This document shows positions 1-8,152 of a stretch of 39,162 nt of DNA, piece by piece. Each line of letters begins with the position of its first letter. Positions within the stretch are counted from its first letter, which is position 1. Both the position numbers and the translations under genes were made by a program. Under the pieces are notes generated by a model. That model was not told where the DNA came from. It worked only from the letters and a program-made list of their open reading frames with translations, and searched no databases. The stretch comes from Verrucomicrobia bacterium UBA3841 (GTDB lineage: Bacteria; Verrucomicrobiota; Kiritimatiellia; RFP12; UBA1067), in contig DGHT01000059.1 in assembly GCA_002392765.1 (NCBI GenBank), positions 1-39,162 of the forward strand, in the 5' to 3' direction.

Positions 1-107
1 CCACGGCCGGCATCGGCGAGGCGCTGATCACCACCGCCGCGGGCCTCATCGCTTCGCTAATCCTCCTCTTCCCGTACAATGTACTTGATTCGCGGGTGGA
101 AGAATGA
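1..107 (+). CDS. ExbB/TolQ/MotA-family proton channel, C-terminal end (partial)
   Basis: The gene enters from the left edge; only about 34 residues are visible, read from base 3 to a TGA at 105-107. The stretch GIGEALITTAAGLIAS is the conserved last transmembrane segment of ExbB/TolQ channels, in which Thr residues line the proton path. It is followed by a hydrophobic run and a short charged tail. These inner-membrane proteins form a proton-driven motor with ExbD and TonB, powering outer-membrane uptake. The next start codon (ATG at 104) overlaps the stop as ATGA, the usual coupling to exbD, but what follows is not a normal ExbD. The family call rests on this single motif, so ExbB, TolQ or another MotA-like member cannot be told apart. 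Confidence 0.75.
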   Translation, partial: TAGIGEALITTAAGLIASLILLFPYNVLDSRVEE

Positions 108-235
108 ACCTAAAAACGGCATATTTAACGCAGAGGCGCGTAACCGCCGCGCAAGCGGGGCTCGCGATTCAAGCGAGCCAAGCCGAGCGCAAGCGAGTGC
201 CGAGCAATTTGACGGTGCTATGGAAAGAGGTTTGA
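104..235 (+). pseudogene. Stub of the gene after exbB (possibly exbD/tolR), interrupted by a repeat
   Basis: A 43-codon frame starts with ATG overlapping the ExbB stop (ATGA). Its first dozen codons read MNLKTAYLTQRR, compatible with a short basic cytoplasmic N-terminus as in ExbD/TolR. From about 141 to 206 the frame runs through an AAGCGAG-type repeat that also occurs at 30118-30194, and the frame ends at 233-235. The product has no transmembrane segment, whereas ExbD is about 130-140 residues with one. I infer that the exbD-like gene was cut by the repeat and its remainder lost, but the first codons are too few to prove identity. It could also be a meaningless frame. Confidence 0.35.
141..206 (+). 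repeat. AAGCGAG-type dispersed repeat, copy 1
   Basis: The segment begins TAACCGCCG and ends GCCGAGCAA, with blocks AAGCGAGC, AGCCGAGCG and AAGCGAG between. The minus strand of 30118-30194 has the same blocks in the same order, starting ATAACCGCCG and ending GCCGAGTAA. Both copies sit in broken coding sequence. No open frame spans it and no terminal duplication is obvious. Confidence 0.7.
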
Positions 236-247
236 GCATGGGCGTTA

Positions 248-739
248 TTATGCGAAGACCAAATCGCGAGACGAGCGGCTGATGCTGTCCTCGTCGTTTT
301 CTCCAAGAGAAACCATGATGTCGAAATCACGGTGGTAGTTGTCGTGATAGGCATTCATCTTGCGGATTCCAGACTTCGACCGCAAAAGGGATTCCACAAG
401 TTCCATCGCGGCATATCTCGCATCCATTTCCGCGCACTCGCGGCGGAATTCTGGATCGGTCATTGCTTCCGACAATTGCGCTTCTGTTGCGCGGATGCCA
501 CGCTCAAGTTCTGCCTTGCTGATCATGCAACACGCGTTGACGCCTTCCTTGCGCGCCCACTCGAGCGCCTTCATCGCGTCGATCTCGTTCTCGATCGTTA
601 CCGGGCAGTCGACGACGGCGAGCTTGGCCTTCTTAGCCTCCGCCATCACTGCGGCGACGCGCTTCTTGGTGAGAGTGGCGGGGAAACAGTCGCGGCTGAC
701 GCCAATGACGGCGAGTTTGACCTTGGGCTGATTGATCAT
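248..739 (-). pseudogene. L-fucose isomerase-like remnant fused to unrelated sequence
   Basis: The start is ATG at 737-739, with AAAGGA upstream; the frame is 163 codons. Residues 1 to about 63 match the N-terminus of the FucI/AraA-type isomerase family: LAVIGVSRDCFP, then an ENEIDAMKAL block and GVNAC. Family members are roughly 450-600 residues and continue with a conserved glycine-rich segment. Here, right after GVNACC, the sequence switches to a charged helical stretch (DPEFRRECAEMDARYA) and an unrelated tail. The second part weakly resembles the N-terminus of HigA-type antitoxins but has no helix-turn-helix. All catalytic metal ligands of the isomerase would lie in the missing part, so it cannot be an isomerase. 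It is probably cotranscribed with the symporter remnant upstream. The junction suggests deletion and joining at about codon 64; a novel chimeric protein is possible but unlikely. Confidence 0.6.
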
Positions 740-760
740 CTTGTTGGTCCTTTTATTTGT

Positions 761-803
761 TGAGTTAGAGTTGAAATTTTGAGTTGGAGTAGTGAGTTGG
801 AGA
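761..803. repeat. Short heptad-like low-complexity repeat (GAGTTGGA type)
   Basis: Between the two remnant genes is a run of near-heptamers such as GAGTTAGA, GTTGAAA, GAGTTGGA and GTGAGTTGGA. It resembles the TTTGAAG/TTGAAAG tract at 14891-14922 inside the GH2 gene. It is non-coding here and may mark a recombination-prone spot. Confidence 0.45.
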
Positions 804-852
804 GCGGTATTTATTCTTCCTTTCTCGAACTCGAACTCTTCTCTCCCACTAT

Positions 853-1209
853 TTAGTCGAGCCATGTCCAGAAGTACGCGTAGGCGGCGATCACGCAGCC
901 GACGACGAAGATGGAAGCCACGACGTCGATCCAGTTCCAGCTCGCGCGGTTCGCCTTCTTGTACTCGGGCGAAAGGCGGCTGAAGTTGAGCCCGTCGAGA
1001 TGCGCGTAGTCTGGCGCAGGAGCCGTGAGCGACGCGACGATGTTCGCCGCGAAGATCGACGCGCCGATTGCGAGCCATCCGACGCTGCACCCGCCGAGAA
1101 AGAGGTCTTCGCCCGACTCTATCTTGTTGCGCCTCAGCGAGAAAACGACCACTCCGGCCAGTACGCCGAAATAGCCAAGTATCATAAGCCAGTCAATCCA
1201 CGTCAGCAT
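853..1209 (-). pseudogene. Sodium:solute symporter (SSS family) remnant with the middle deleted
   Basis: The start is ATG at 1207-1209, with a GGGAAAGGGG purine tract upstream; the frame is 118 codons. Residues 1 to about 58 are the N-terminus of SSS/SGLT-type sugar symporters: a first hydrophobic helix from IDWLMILGYFGV, a basic loop with SGEDLFLGG, then SVGWLAIGASIFAANI. The sequence then jumps to a typical C-terminal segment (LTAPAPDYAHLDGL) and one last helix ending YAYFWTWLD. SSS proteins are about 500-600 residues with 13 or more helices, so roughly 400 residues are absent. The joint is in frame. Transport is impossible with these helices. Together with the truncated isomerase downstream this is a decayed sugar uptake and isomerisation operon, driven by the promoter at 1244-1286. 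An assembly collapse is the main alternative. Confidence 0.65.
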
Positions 1210-1243
1210 CTTTTCTGTGCCCCTTTCCCTTGTTTGCAGAAGA

Positions 1244-1286
1244 ATTATAGCAAAACCACGGCAAAGCATCCATCACCCAAAAGGGT
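1244..1286 (-). promoter_or_regulatory. Promoter with ACCC-N4-GGGT palindrome (site C)
   Basis: On the minus strand a perfect -10 box TATAAT (1244-1249) lies 34 nt before the symporter-remnant start. The palindrome ACCC-TTTT-GGGT (1275-1286) lies 25 bp upstream of it. The -35 position has no good TTGACA match, as expected for an activator-dependent promoter. The same palindrome at nearly the same distance occurs at 21548-21559 and 30015-30026. Confidence 0.6.
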
Positions 1287-1335
1287 CAAAGGCGTTGGGA
1301 AATTAAAGAAAATGAACGAAAAACGCGGCAAAAGG

Positions 1336-4300
1336 TTACAACCAACCGCCTGTCGCGCGGATCAGCCTGACGGGGCCGAGAAGTCCGGAAGCGAGCGGCT
1401 TCCATTCCGACGCGTCGAACTTCTTGTAATTGATGTCAACCATGTTGATATCGGCGAAGTACTTCCAGTCCACCCCCTTCAGGTCGTTCCACCTGATGCG
1501 GTTCGCGCCAAGGTTCGTCACCTCGATTTCAAGATCGTTCCCCTTCTCCTTCAAAACCCCTTCCGGAATGTCAAAATCGTACGGCGGCATGAACTTGACG
1601 CCCAAGTCGCGTCCGTTCAAGCGAACGCGCGCAATCTCCCGCACCTCGCCGAGTGAGAGCGTTTGTCGGTCTGATCGGCCGCTTTGCGCATCGGCGTCGA
1701 AACTTGCGCGGTACAGCATCGTGCCGGAGAAGAACTCGTCGAACGTCTCCCATCCGGCCAGCCTGCCGAGCGTGCGCGGCTCCGGCAGCTCCGGCCCGCC
1801 GCAAACGGCGGAGACTTTCCACGGCCCGGCGATTTCTCCGGCGTCAGCGGTCTTTCCGGACGATCCGGAATCTCCGGCGGCCTCAAACCCGTCGCCGACA
1901 AGGAAGCGGGAATGGCCGGGGGCGATGACAACATTCTTTACCGCCCGGAGAATCTCGCCTGAAAGCGGATCCATCACGCCGAACTCCCCGCCGCCCGCCG
2001 CTACGGCTTTATCGACAGCACCCGTGTTGACTACGAAATACGCCGTCTGGCCGTCCTTCTTCCACCGCGTCGCCAAAAGCCCGGACTTCGCGCCAAACGG
2101 CATTCGCCTCACGCCCTTCAAAACCTCTTCTTCGCACTCCGGCGTTTCCGCGCGGGAGGCGGTCCACTTCTCCGGATCGACCACAACCGCATACCTCTTC
2201 GCAAGCCCCCCCTTGACCATGCGCGGCGAAACGTAGTCGAACGAGTAGCCCGCCCCGTACAGTTCCGCCGCCACCCTGCCGACAGGCTCGCCGTAGAACC
2301 AGTCGCGCGCGTGGACGGACATGTTCACCGTCTTTCCCGGATGCTTCGCGCGGAAAGCCGAAGGATCCCACAGTATTGCGAGATCGTTGTCGGGCGTCCA
2401 CGTCTGGAATATCGACTGGCACCGCGTGACATACGCGTTCAGCGCGCCCGCCTCGCGCCATACCGGGTTTCGCGGATTCATCTCGAGCGAGGCGTAGAAG
2501 CACCAGCCCGGCCATGGCGCGTCGACCGGAGAATAGCAGCATCCGTGGTAGAATACGTGGTTCACTCCGGCAAGGAAGAGCCTGTCCAGGAACGCCTTTA
2601 TCTCCGCAGGACGCTCGCGGAAATGCTCGTCTATCCACGTGCAGCTTTCGGCGGAAACGAGCTTCGTCCCCTTTGCGTGCGCGGCGGACGAGGCGAACTT
2701 CGAAACAAGGATGTCGCGGTCGTTTTTGCCGAACATCTCGGTCTCCGGAATGTCGGCGAGCGCATAGAAGTCGAGCCAGTTGGACGGAGCGCCGTGCGCC
2801 TCGTTGCGCGTCATGTATCCGTTTTCGCGACACCACTCCGTCCACACCTTGAAACAGGCGAGCTGCGACTCGTCGACATCCCGGCCTTTCTCCGGCTCCG
2901 CGCCGTAGTATTCGTAGCTGTCGTGATAGAACGCGCGGGGGCGCGATGCGTCCCCGCCCCTCCCGAAATGCTTCTCGAACGCGGCGATGTGCCGCTTCAT
3001 CGCCTCCGGATCGAACGGATCTATCATGAACCCCTGCCCGCCCGGCCCTGCGCGCTTGACTTTCATCCCCGAACTCGCCGCGTGTTCCCTGTCGATCCAC
3101 GGCCCGCCGAAACACCAGCCGGACCCCATCGTAAGGTCTACGCCCAGACCGTGCTTTTCCGCGATTGCGCATGCCGCGTTCCACCGTTCGATCCACGCCG
3201 GGGAAAGAAGCTCCGTCCATTTCTCGCGATAGATGTCGCCCGGGCCGTTCGCGCCGTAGATTGGAATGACATGGAAGCCGCCGAAGCCCTTGGCGGCGAG
3301 CTCTCCGCACTGGTATTCGAGGCCGTCCGCGTCCACGGCCGAGCCCATCCACCAGTTGTAGACCCACGGCTTCATTTCGCGCGTCGGCTCGGGCCACGAT
3401 AAAACCGCATCGCCTCCGCGCACCGCCGGAGCGCCTTCCTCGTTCACGCTCGTGTTCACCGCGTTTTCGATCCGGTCTGGTCTGCGCGCCCGGCCGACGC
3501 GGACGTTCTCCAGCGTCACGCCGTCCACGGGCAGACGTTTGTCGCCTCTGATGTCCACTAGTCGTTCGGCCTCTTCCACCGAGACGTTTTTCATCGATAG
3601 GTTCCTTATCGGCGTCACGCGCACCTCGTGCGTCGGAAAGTCCTTCCACTGGTAGAGAACGTCCGTCTCGACGGCCATCACCCCGTAGCGCACCTTCTTC
3701 GCCTTCACGTTCTCCATGCGGATGTTCTCGACGAACCCGCCGCGCCGCTCGTTGACCTTGACGTAGAAGAGGCGAAGCGCCTCGCTCTCGAGGACGCAGT
3801 CGTGCATGTACACGTTGCGTACGCCCCCCGACATCTCGCTTCCGATTCCAAGAAGGACGTGCCCGTTCACGACCGTGCAGTTCCTGATTTCGATGTTTTC
3901 GCTCGGACACGCGAGCCGCCACGCATCCCGGTTGCGCCCCGCTTTGACGACCACAGCATCGTCTCCCTGGTCGAATCGGCAGTTCTCGACGAGGACGTTC
4001 TTCGTCATCTCGATGTCGATACCGTCGTTGTTGCGCCCGTGGGCGTAGACATCCAGGCCGCGCACGACCGCGCCGTCGCAAAGAAACAGGTGGATGGTCC
4101 AGAACGGCGACTCGCGAATCCTGAAGCCCTCGAGCCGGACATTGCCGCAGCGGTTGAACTGGATGAGATGCGGCCTTACGTTCGACTCCGGGATCTTCGT
4201 CAGGTCGCGCTCGTCCAACGGCGCATTGAAGCTGCACCAGTCGTACAGCTTTCGCGTAGCCTGACGATGCCCGTCGCCGCGTCCGAACCACTTGCGCCAG

Positions 4301-5463
4301 AAGCCCATCTTAGGCGCCAGCACGCCCTTTCCGGTGATCGCGACGTTCGTCGCGCCGTAGGCGTAGACGAGCGGCGAATAGTTGAGGCACTCGACCCCTT
4401 CCCAGTTCGTCGGCACGGCCGGAAGGTAGAGCGCAGGGTCGTCCGCGAAAACCAGCGTCGCGCCGTCTTCGAGATGAAGCTCCACCCCGCTCTTTAGACG
4501 GATCGGTCCATCTATCTGATGCTCTCCCGGAGGAACGGAAACGACACCGCCGCCTGCGTCGGAGGCCGCGTCGATGCGCGACTGTATCGTTTCCCTCATC
4601 CCGGCGGAGGGCTCCCCGGCGTACGGTATCTCCTCTTCGGAAAAATCGTCCTTGAGAGGCTTCGCGTCCCCTCCCGGTCCGCCCCAGGGATACGGCTTGA
4701 ACACGACTTCATCCTGCGGCTTGAAAAGCTCGCACATCCCGAGCTTCTGCCTGCGGGCCGTCTGCACCGCCGCGCGCGCATAGAAATACGCCCCTGTGTC
4801 GCGCGTGTGGCATCCGTCATTCATTCCCTTTGGCAGGCGCTTGTACTCGTCCGGCCTGATGCGCATGTATAGCGCGTTCGCCTTCTCGAGTCCAAGTTTC
4901 GGAAGCTTCTCCGCCGCAAACTTGTTCAGGTCGAGAAGAGGGACGTTCATCTCCGCCGCAAGTTCGCGAGTCTTTGCGACATACGGACCTATCCCCGCCG
5001 CGCCGCCCCGGACGTTCATCACGCCGTCTTTTTCGGAAAACCCGCCCGAGTGCGGAATCGAAGTCGCCAGAACCGGCGATGCGCCCTTCGCGCGGACATC
5101 CTCCACGAACGAGCGCATTATCTCCTTGTAGTCGTCTGGAGTGGAATAGCGATCCTTCTTCGCCTTGTTCGCGTCGTTGTGTCCGAAGGCGACAATCACC
5201 CAGTCTCCGGGCTTAAGAGAATCTACGATCTTCTGCCAGCGCCCCTCGGCCTTGAAGCTCTTCGCGCTCCGTCCGCCGACCGCCCGGTTGTGGAGCTTCG
5301 ACGGATCTTTCATATAGAGGGCAAGAGCCTGTCCCCAACCCTGCTGCGGATACTGTTTCGCCGGATTGTAGTTGCACATCGTGGAATCGCCGGCCATGTA
5401 GATGTCGGCGTTTGCCGCAAATGCCGCTATCGCAATCGATGCGAGAACCGCCATTTTATTCAT
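1336..5463 (-). CDS. Trifunctional secreted pectinase: CE12 acetylesterase + GH28 + GH106-like rhamnosidase
   Basis: This 1375-residue protein joins three enzymes. Residues 1-19 are a signal peptide ending ANA. Residues 20-250 are an SGNH rhamnogalacturonan acetylesterase (CE12): nucleophile S27 in GDST, G64 in AVGGRS, N96 in GHND, and D216/H219 in DGCHT. Residues about 285-690 are a GH28 right-handed beta-helix, with the expected carboxylates at N478-N479-D480 and D501-D502, G534-H535, and a basic patch at R564/K569. Residues about 697-1375 resemble GH106 alpha-L-rhamnosidases, with GSGWCFGGPWI, a candidate catalytic Glu in SAESCTW (E939), and a C-terminal beta-sandwich. One chain could therefore deacetylate, cut and strip rhamnose from rhamnogalacturonan I. 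It is the last gene of the pectin operon, 3 nt after the PL11 gene; its AGGAGA ribosome site lies inside the PL11 stop region, implying translational coupling. Activities are inferred from motifs, and the GH28 specificity (RG hydrolase, galacturonidase or polygalacturonase) is open. Confidence 0.85.
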   Translation of the reverse strand: MNKMAVLASIAIAAFAANADIYMAGDSTMCNYNPAKQYPQQGWGQALALYMKDPSKLHNRAVGGRSAKSFKAEGRWQKIVDSLKPGDWVIVAFGHNDANKAKKDRYSTPDDYKEIMRSFVEDVRAKGASPVLATSIPHSGGFSEKDGVMNVRGGAAGIGPYVAKTRELAAEMNVPLLDLNKFAAEKLPKLGLEKANALYMRIRPDEYKRLPKGMNDGCHTRDTGAYFYARAAVQTARRQKLGMCELFKPQDEVVFKPYPWGGPGGDAKPLKDDFSEEEIPYAGEPSAGMRETIQSRIDAASDAGGGVVSVPPGEHQIDGPIRLKSGVELHLEDGATLVFADDPALYLPAVPTNWEGVECLNYSPLVYAYGATNVAITGKGVLAPKMGFWRKWFGRGDGHRQATRKLYDWCSFNAPLDERDLTKIPESNVRPHLIQFNRCGNVRLEGFRIRESPFWTIHLFLCDGAVVRGLDVYAHGRNNDGIDIEMTKNVLVENCRFDQGDDAVVVKAGRNRDAWRLACPSENIEIRNCTVVNGHVLLGIGSEMSGGVRNVYMHDCVLESEALRLFYVKVNERRGGFVENIRMENVKAKKVRYGVMAVETDVLYQWKDFPTHEVRVTPIRNLSMKNVSVEEAERLVDIRGDKRLPVDGVTLENVRVGRARRPDRIENAVNTSVNEEGAPAVRGGDAVLSWPEPTREMKPWVYNWWMGSAVDADGLEYQCGELAAKGFGGFHVIPIYGANGPGDIYREKWTELLSPAWIERWNAACAIAEKHGLGVDLTMGSGWCFGGPWIDREHAASSGMKVKRAGPGGQGFMIDPFDPEAMKRHIAAFEKHFGRGGDASRPRAFYHDSYEYYGAEPEKGRDVDESQLACFKVWTEWCRENGYMTRNEAHGAPSNWLDFYALADIPETEMFGKNDRDILVSKFASSAAHAKGTKLVSAESCTWIDEHFRERPAEIKAFLDRLFLAGVNHVFYHGCCYSPVDAPWPGWCFYASLEMNPRNPVWREAGALNAYVTRCQSIFQTWTPDNDLAILWDPSAFRAKHPGKTVNMSVHARDWFYGEPVGRVAAELYGAGYSFDYVSPRMVKGGLAKRYAVVVDPEKWTASRAETPECEEEVLKGVRRMPFGAKSGLLATRWKKDGQTAYFVVNTGAVDKAVAAGGGEFGVMDPLSGEILRAVKNVVIAPGHSRFLVGDGFEAAGDSGSSGKTADAGEIAGPWKVSAVCGGPELPEPRTLGRLAGWETFDEFFSGTMLYRASFDADAQSGRSDRQTLSLGEVREIARVRLNGRDLGVKFMPPYDFDIPEGVLKEKGNDLEIEVTNLGANRIRWNDLKGVDWKYFADINMVDINYKKFDASEWKPLASGLLGPVRLIRATGGWL

Positions 5464-5466
5464 TTG

Positions 5467-8151
5467 TCATTTCTCCTGTTTTGACAGTATTGTTCCTCTG
5501 AACATCGCGCCCGAACCGAGAAGCTCGGGGCCGAAATAGAATCCCGGCTCGGCGGGCACGTTGTACCCGTTGTTCTGCGTCGCAACGCTCCACCTGTACA
5601 CGGGGTCCTCCATGAACGTATGGAACCTGAAGCGCGCGGGCTCCGGCGTAAGATAGACGCGGATCGCGCGGTTGTCCTTCCGCCTGAGAAGCAGCTCCTC
5701 GCGCCAGTCGCCTAGTATGTCGGCCGCAAGACACGGCGCACCTTTCGAACCGTGGTTGGAGACGGTTTCTCCTCCGCCGTTCCACTGCTCCTTCACCTGC
5801 CGTCCCTTGACCGAATATCCGTAGATCGTGTCGCCTCCGGAATACGCGCTTCTGGTCAAATCCCCCGTCCACCAGATGCCGAAGCGGAGCGTCGCGTAGT
5901 AGTTGATTCTCGGATTCGGCTTCGGATGCAGATGTCGCTGGAAAGTCTTCGCGGAATATATTCCGCAGTTCGAGCCGCTGAAGAGTTCCACGCCCGGGGC
6001 GGCGGGATCGACATCCATCGCATTGCAGCTTCCGGTGTCGGACGGACCCGTCTTGCGGAGCAGCGTCCGCCCGGACTGCGCGTCGATGAGCGAGACGCCG
6101 TACGGAGACGCCTCGTGGCATGTCCACAGACGCAGTCCGCGCGTATCGGGAGAAGCCTGGACGAGATGCAGCGCGTCGCCATGCCCGTACCCCGTCGTCC
6201 AAAGTCCCTTCCCGTCGTGATCGACGCACATGTGTCCGTAGAGGATTTCGTCGCGCCCGTCGAAATCGATGTCGGCGACGCGCAGGTTGTGGAATCCCTG
6301 TCCGCCGTAGCCCCAGTTGTCCTCGTCGTCGGAACAGAAATACCAGCGCTCTTTGAGTTTGCCGTCCTCGAAGTCGTACGCCGCAAGACACGTGCGCGAA
6401 TAGTAGCCCCGGCACATGACGGCGCTGATGCGGTGTCCGTCGAACGTCCCGACCGCGCCGAGAAACCTGAACGCCTGGTTGCCGGGATTGCGCGCGTTCC
6501 ACAGCTTTTTCACGGCATTGTAGTCGCGCCGCCCGATCGCTTTCGCGTCTTCGAGGACCGGCGGCCTGTACGGAATCGTGTCGAGCGCTGCGCCGGTCCT
6601 GCCGGAAAAGCAAGTCACGTAGTTCGGCGCGAATACGACATTGCCATCCTCCGCGCGCCAATCCTTGAACTTCGCGCCTTTCGCAAACACGCCGCCCGAA
6701 AGCGTACGCCCCTTCCCGTCCACCGTGCCGTCGGCCGTCCTGCACACAACCTCCGCCGATCCGTCGCCGTCGAAGTCCGCCACCATGACGGGAACGTAGT
6801 GCGAACCGGAACGGATGTTCGGTCCGAGATTTATTTTCCACAGAGAACGGCTTGTCCCGTCGAGTTTTACGCCTTCCAGCCGCGTCTCGCCCGTCTGTCC
6901 GCCCTGCGAATTGTCGCGCGCATTATCCGGCCACCAGATCACGACAAGCTCGTACTCTCCGTCGCCGTCGAGGTCGCCGACGGAACAGTCGCACGGGAAA
7001 TAGGAATAACGCCGGCCGTCCGGCGTCACGCCGTCCTCCGGAGGCGAAAGCTCGATATCGAAGCCTCCCTGCGGCGAGTTCGAGCGGTAGCGCCACGTTC
7101 CGCCCGAGGCAAACGGAATTTCGCGCCCTGCAGCGACGTCCCTAACTTCATATCGGTGGTCTTTACCGTCCGCCCCGCCCTTGTCGTCGAAGTACGTGAC
7201 GTCCGCGACCGGTGCGGCGTTGACGCGCTTTCCGTCGCGGTACACGTTGAACGCGGCGTCCGGCGGATCGCTCGACAGATACCGCCATGCGACGCGGACC
7301 TTGTCCGCCGCGATGCGGTACGCGACCGCGCCGCGCCCCGTCACTTCGCGGCGGAGCCGCTTCAGGTTGTAGGCGGTCGCCGGACGCGGGAACGCGTCCT
7401 CCGAGAAATCGCCGCGGTCGCCGAACCCGGTTTCGACGGCCGACGAACCCGTCTCGCGGACGATGCGCCCTATCGCGGAAAAGGACGGGCACTTGAGCGC
7501 CGCCCCCTTTTTCAGCACGACGGTCCCGCCCCAGCTCGCGGCCGGACCGAGGACAAGCGTGCCGTTCTCAACCACGATTTCCCCCGTCGCGTCCGGGCAC
7601 GGATACTGAAGCCCCATTGCCCCGCTCCCCGTCTTGACAAACGAACCCGGTCCAGCGAAAGAAGCGCGCATGACAAGAGGGTGGCGCACGACGGCGCGGA
7701 CTTTGCCGTCAAGTCTTACCGGCGCGGCGCTTCTGATGTAGCTCGGCTCGAAGGCGGCGATCGCCCCGCCGGAGAAAACAACTTCGTTGGTGCGCCCTTT
7801 CGCGTAATTGGAATCAAACCTGAATCCCGCAGAGCCGAGCGCGAGCGCCCCGCCGTCGCGGAGTTCGAATCTTTTCTCGCCGCCGATGGCGCATTGCGCG
7901 AGAAGACCTTTGGCGTACACCTTCTTGCGCGCGCCCGCTCCGACGACAGTGGTGTCAGGAAGTTCGTATCCGAGCCTGACGACGGTGTTGGTGTCGATCA
8001 CGGATTTAGCGGGACGCCGCGCGAGCGCCTCTTCGTGGGCGCGGTAGTCCGCCACCTCCTGTCCGTCGCCCGATGGTTCCTCTCCGGCCGCGCGGCACAG
8101 GAGCGCGGCGGCAAGCGGCAGGAATGCGAAGACTGCGCGGCCCGATGCCAT
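5467..8151 (-). CDS. PL11 rhamnogalacturonan lyase with N-terminal strand-repeat region
   Basis: This 894-residue secreted lyase should cut the GalA-Rha backbone of rhamnogalacturonan I by beta-elimination. A signal peptide covers about residues 1-22. Residues 275-345 form a fibronectin-III-like module (RVAWRYLSSDPPDAAFNVYR), and 358-894 the PL11 beta-propeller with calcium loops of the DLDGDGEYE type (about 393-401) and a characteristic end (NNGYNVPAEPGFYFG). Typical PL11 enzymes such as YesW are about 600 residues. The extra 250 N-terminal residues include a beta-strand repeat (GPGSFVKTGSGAMGL, then VENGTLVLG) of the kind found in autotransporter-type surface proteins, which may tether or space the enzyme. 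The start (ATG 8149-8151) is one base after the regulator stop, with GAGGGG upstream. It sits between the regulator and the trifunctional enzyme. Confidence 0.88.
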   Translation of the reverse strand: MASGRAVFAFLPLAAALLCRAAGEEPSGDGQEVADYRAHEEALARRPAKSVIDTNTVVRLGYELPDTTVVGAGARKKVYAKGLLAQCAIGGEKRFELRDGGALALGSAGFRFDSNYAKGRTNEVVFSGGAIAAFEPSYIRSAAPVRLDGKVRAVVRHPLVMRASFAGPGSFVKTGSGAMGLQYPCPDATGEIVVENGTLVLGPAASWGGTVVLKKGAALKCPSFSAIGRIVRETGSSAVETGFGDRGDFSEDAFPRPATAYNLKRLRREVTGRGAVAYRIAADKVRVAWRYLSSDPPDAAFNVYRDGKRVNAAPVADVTYFDDKGGADGKDHRYEVRDVAAGREIPFASGGTWRYRSNSPQGGFDIELSPPEDGVTPDGRRYSYFPCDCSVGDLDGDGEYELVVIWWPDNARDNSQGGQTGETRLEGVKLDGTSRSLWKINLGPNIRSGSHYVPVMVADFDGDGSAEVVCRTADGTVDGKGRTLSGGVFAKGAKFKDWRAEDGNVVFAPNYVTCFSGRTGAALDTIPYRPPVLEDAKAIGRRDYNAVKKLWNARNPGNQAFRFLGAVGTFDGHRISAVMCRGYYSRTCLAAYDFEDGKLKERWYFCSDDEDNWGYGGQGFHNLRVADIDFDGRDEILYGHMCVDHDGKGLWTTGYGHGDALHLVQASPDTRGLRLWTCHEASPYGVSLIDAQSGRTLLRKTGPSDTGSCNAMDVDPAAPGVELFSGSNCGIYSAKTFQRHLHPKPNPRINYYATLRFGIWWTGDLTRSAYSGGDTIYGYSVKGRQVKEQWNGGGETVSNHGSKGAPCLAADILGDWREELLLRRKDNRAIRVYLTPEPARFRFHTFMEDPVYRWSVATQNNGYNVPAEPGFYFGPELLGSGAMFRGTILSKQEK

Positions 8152-8152
8152 A

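Noticed and set aside
248..739. Functional HigA-like antitoxin
   Set aside because: Only a short DPEF-type stretch resembles it; there is no helix-turn-helix and the N-terminus is clearly a fragment of an isomerase.
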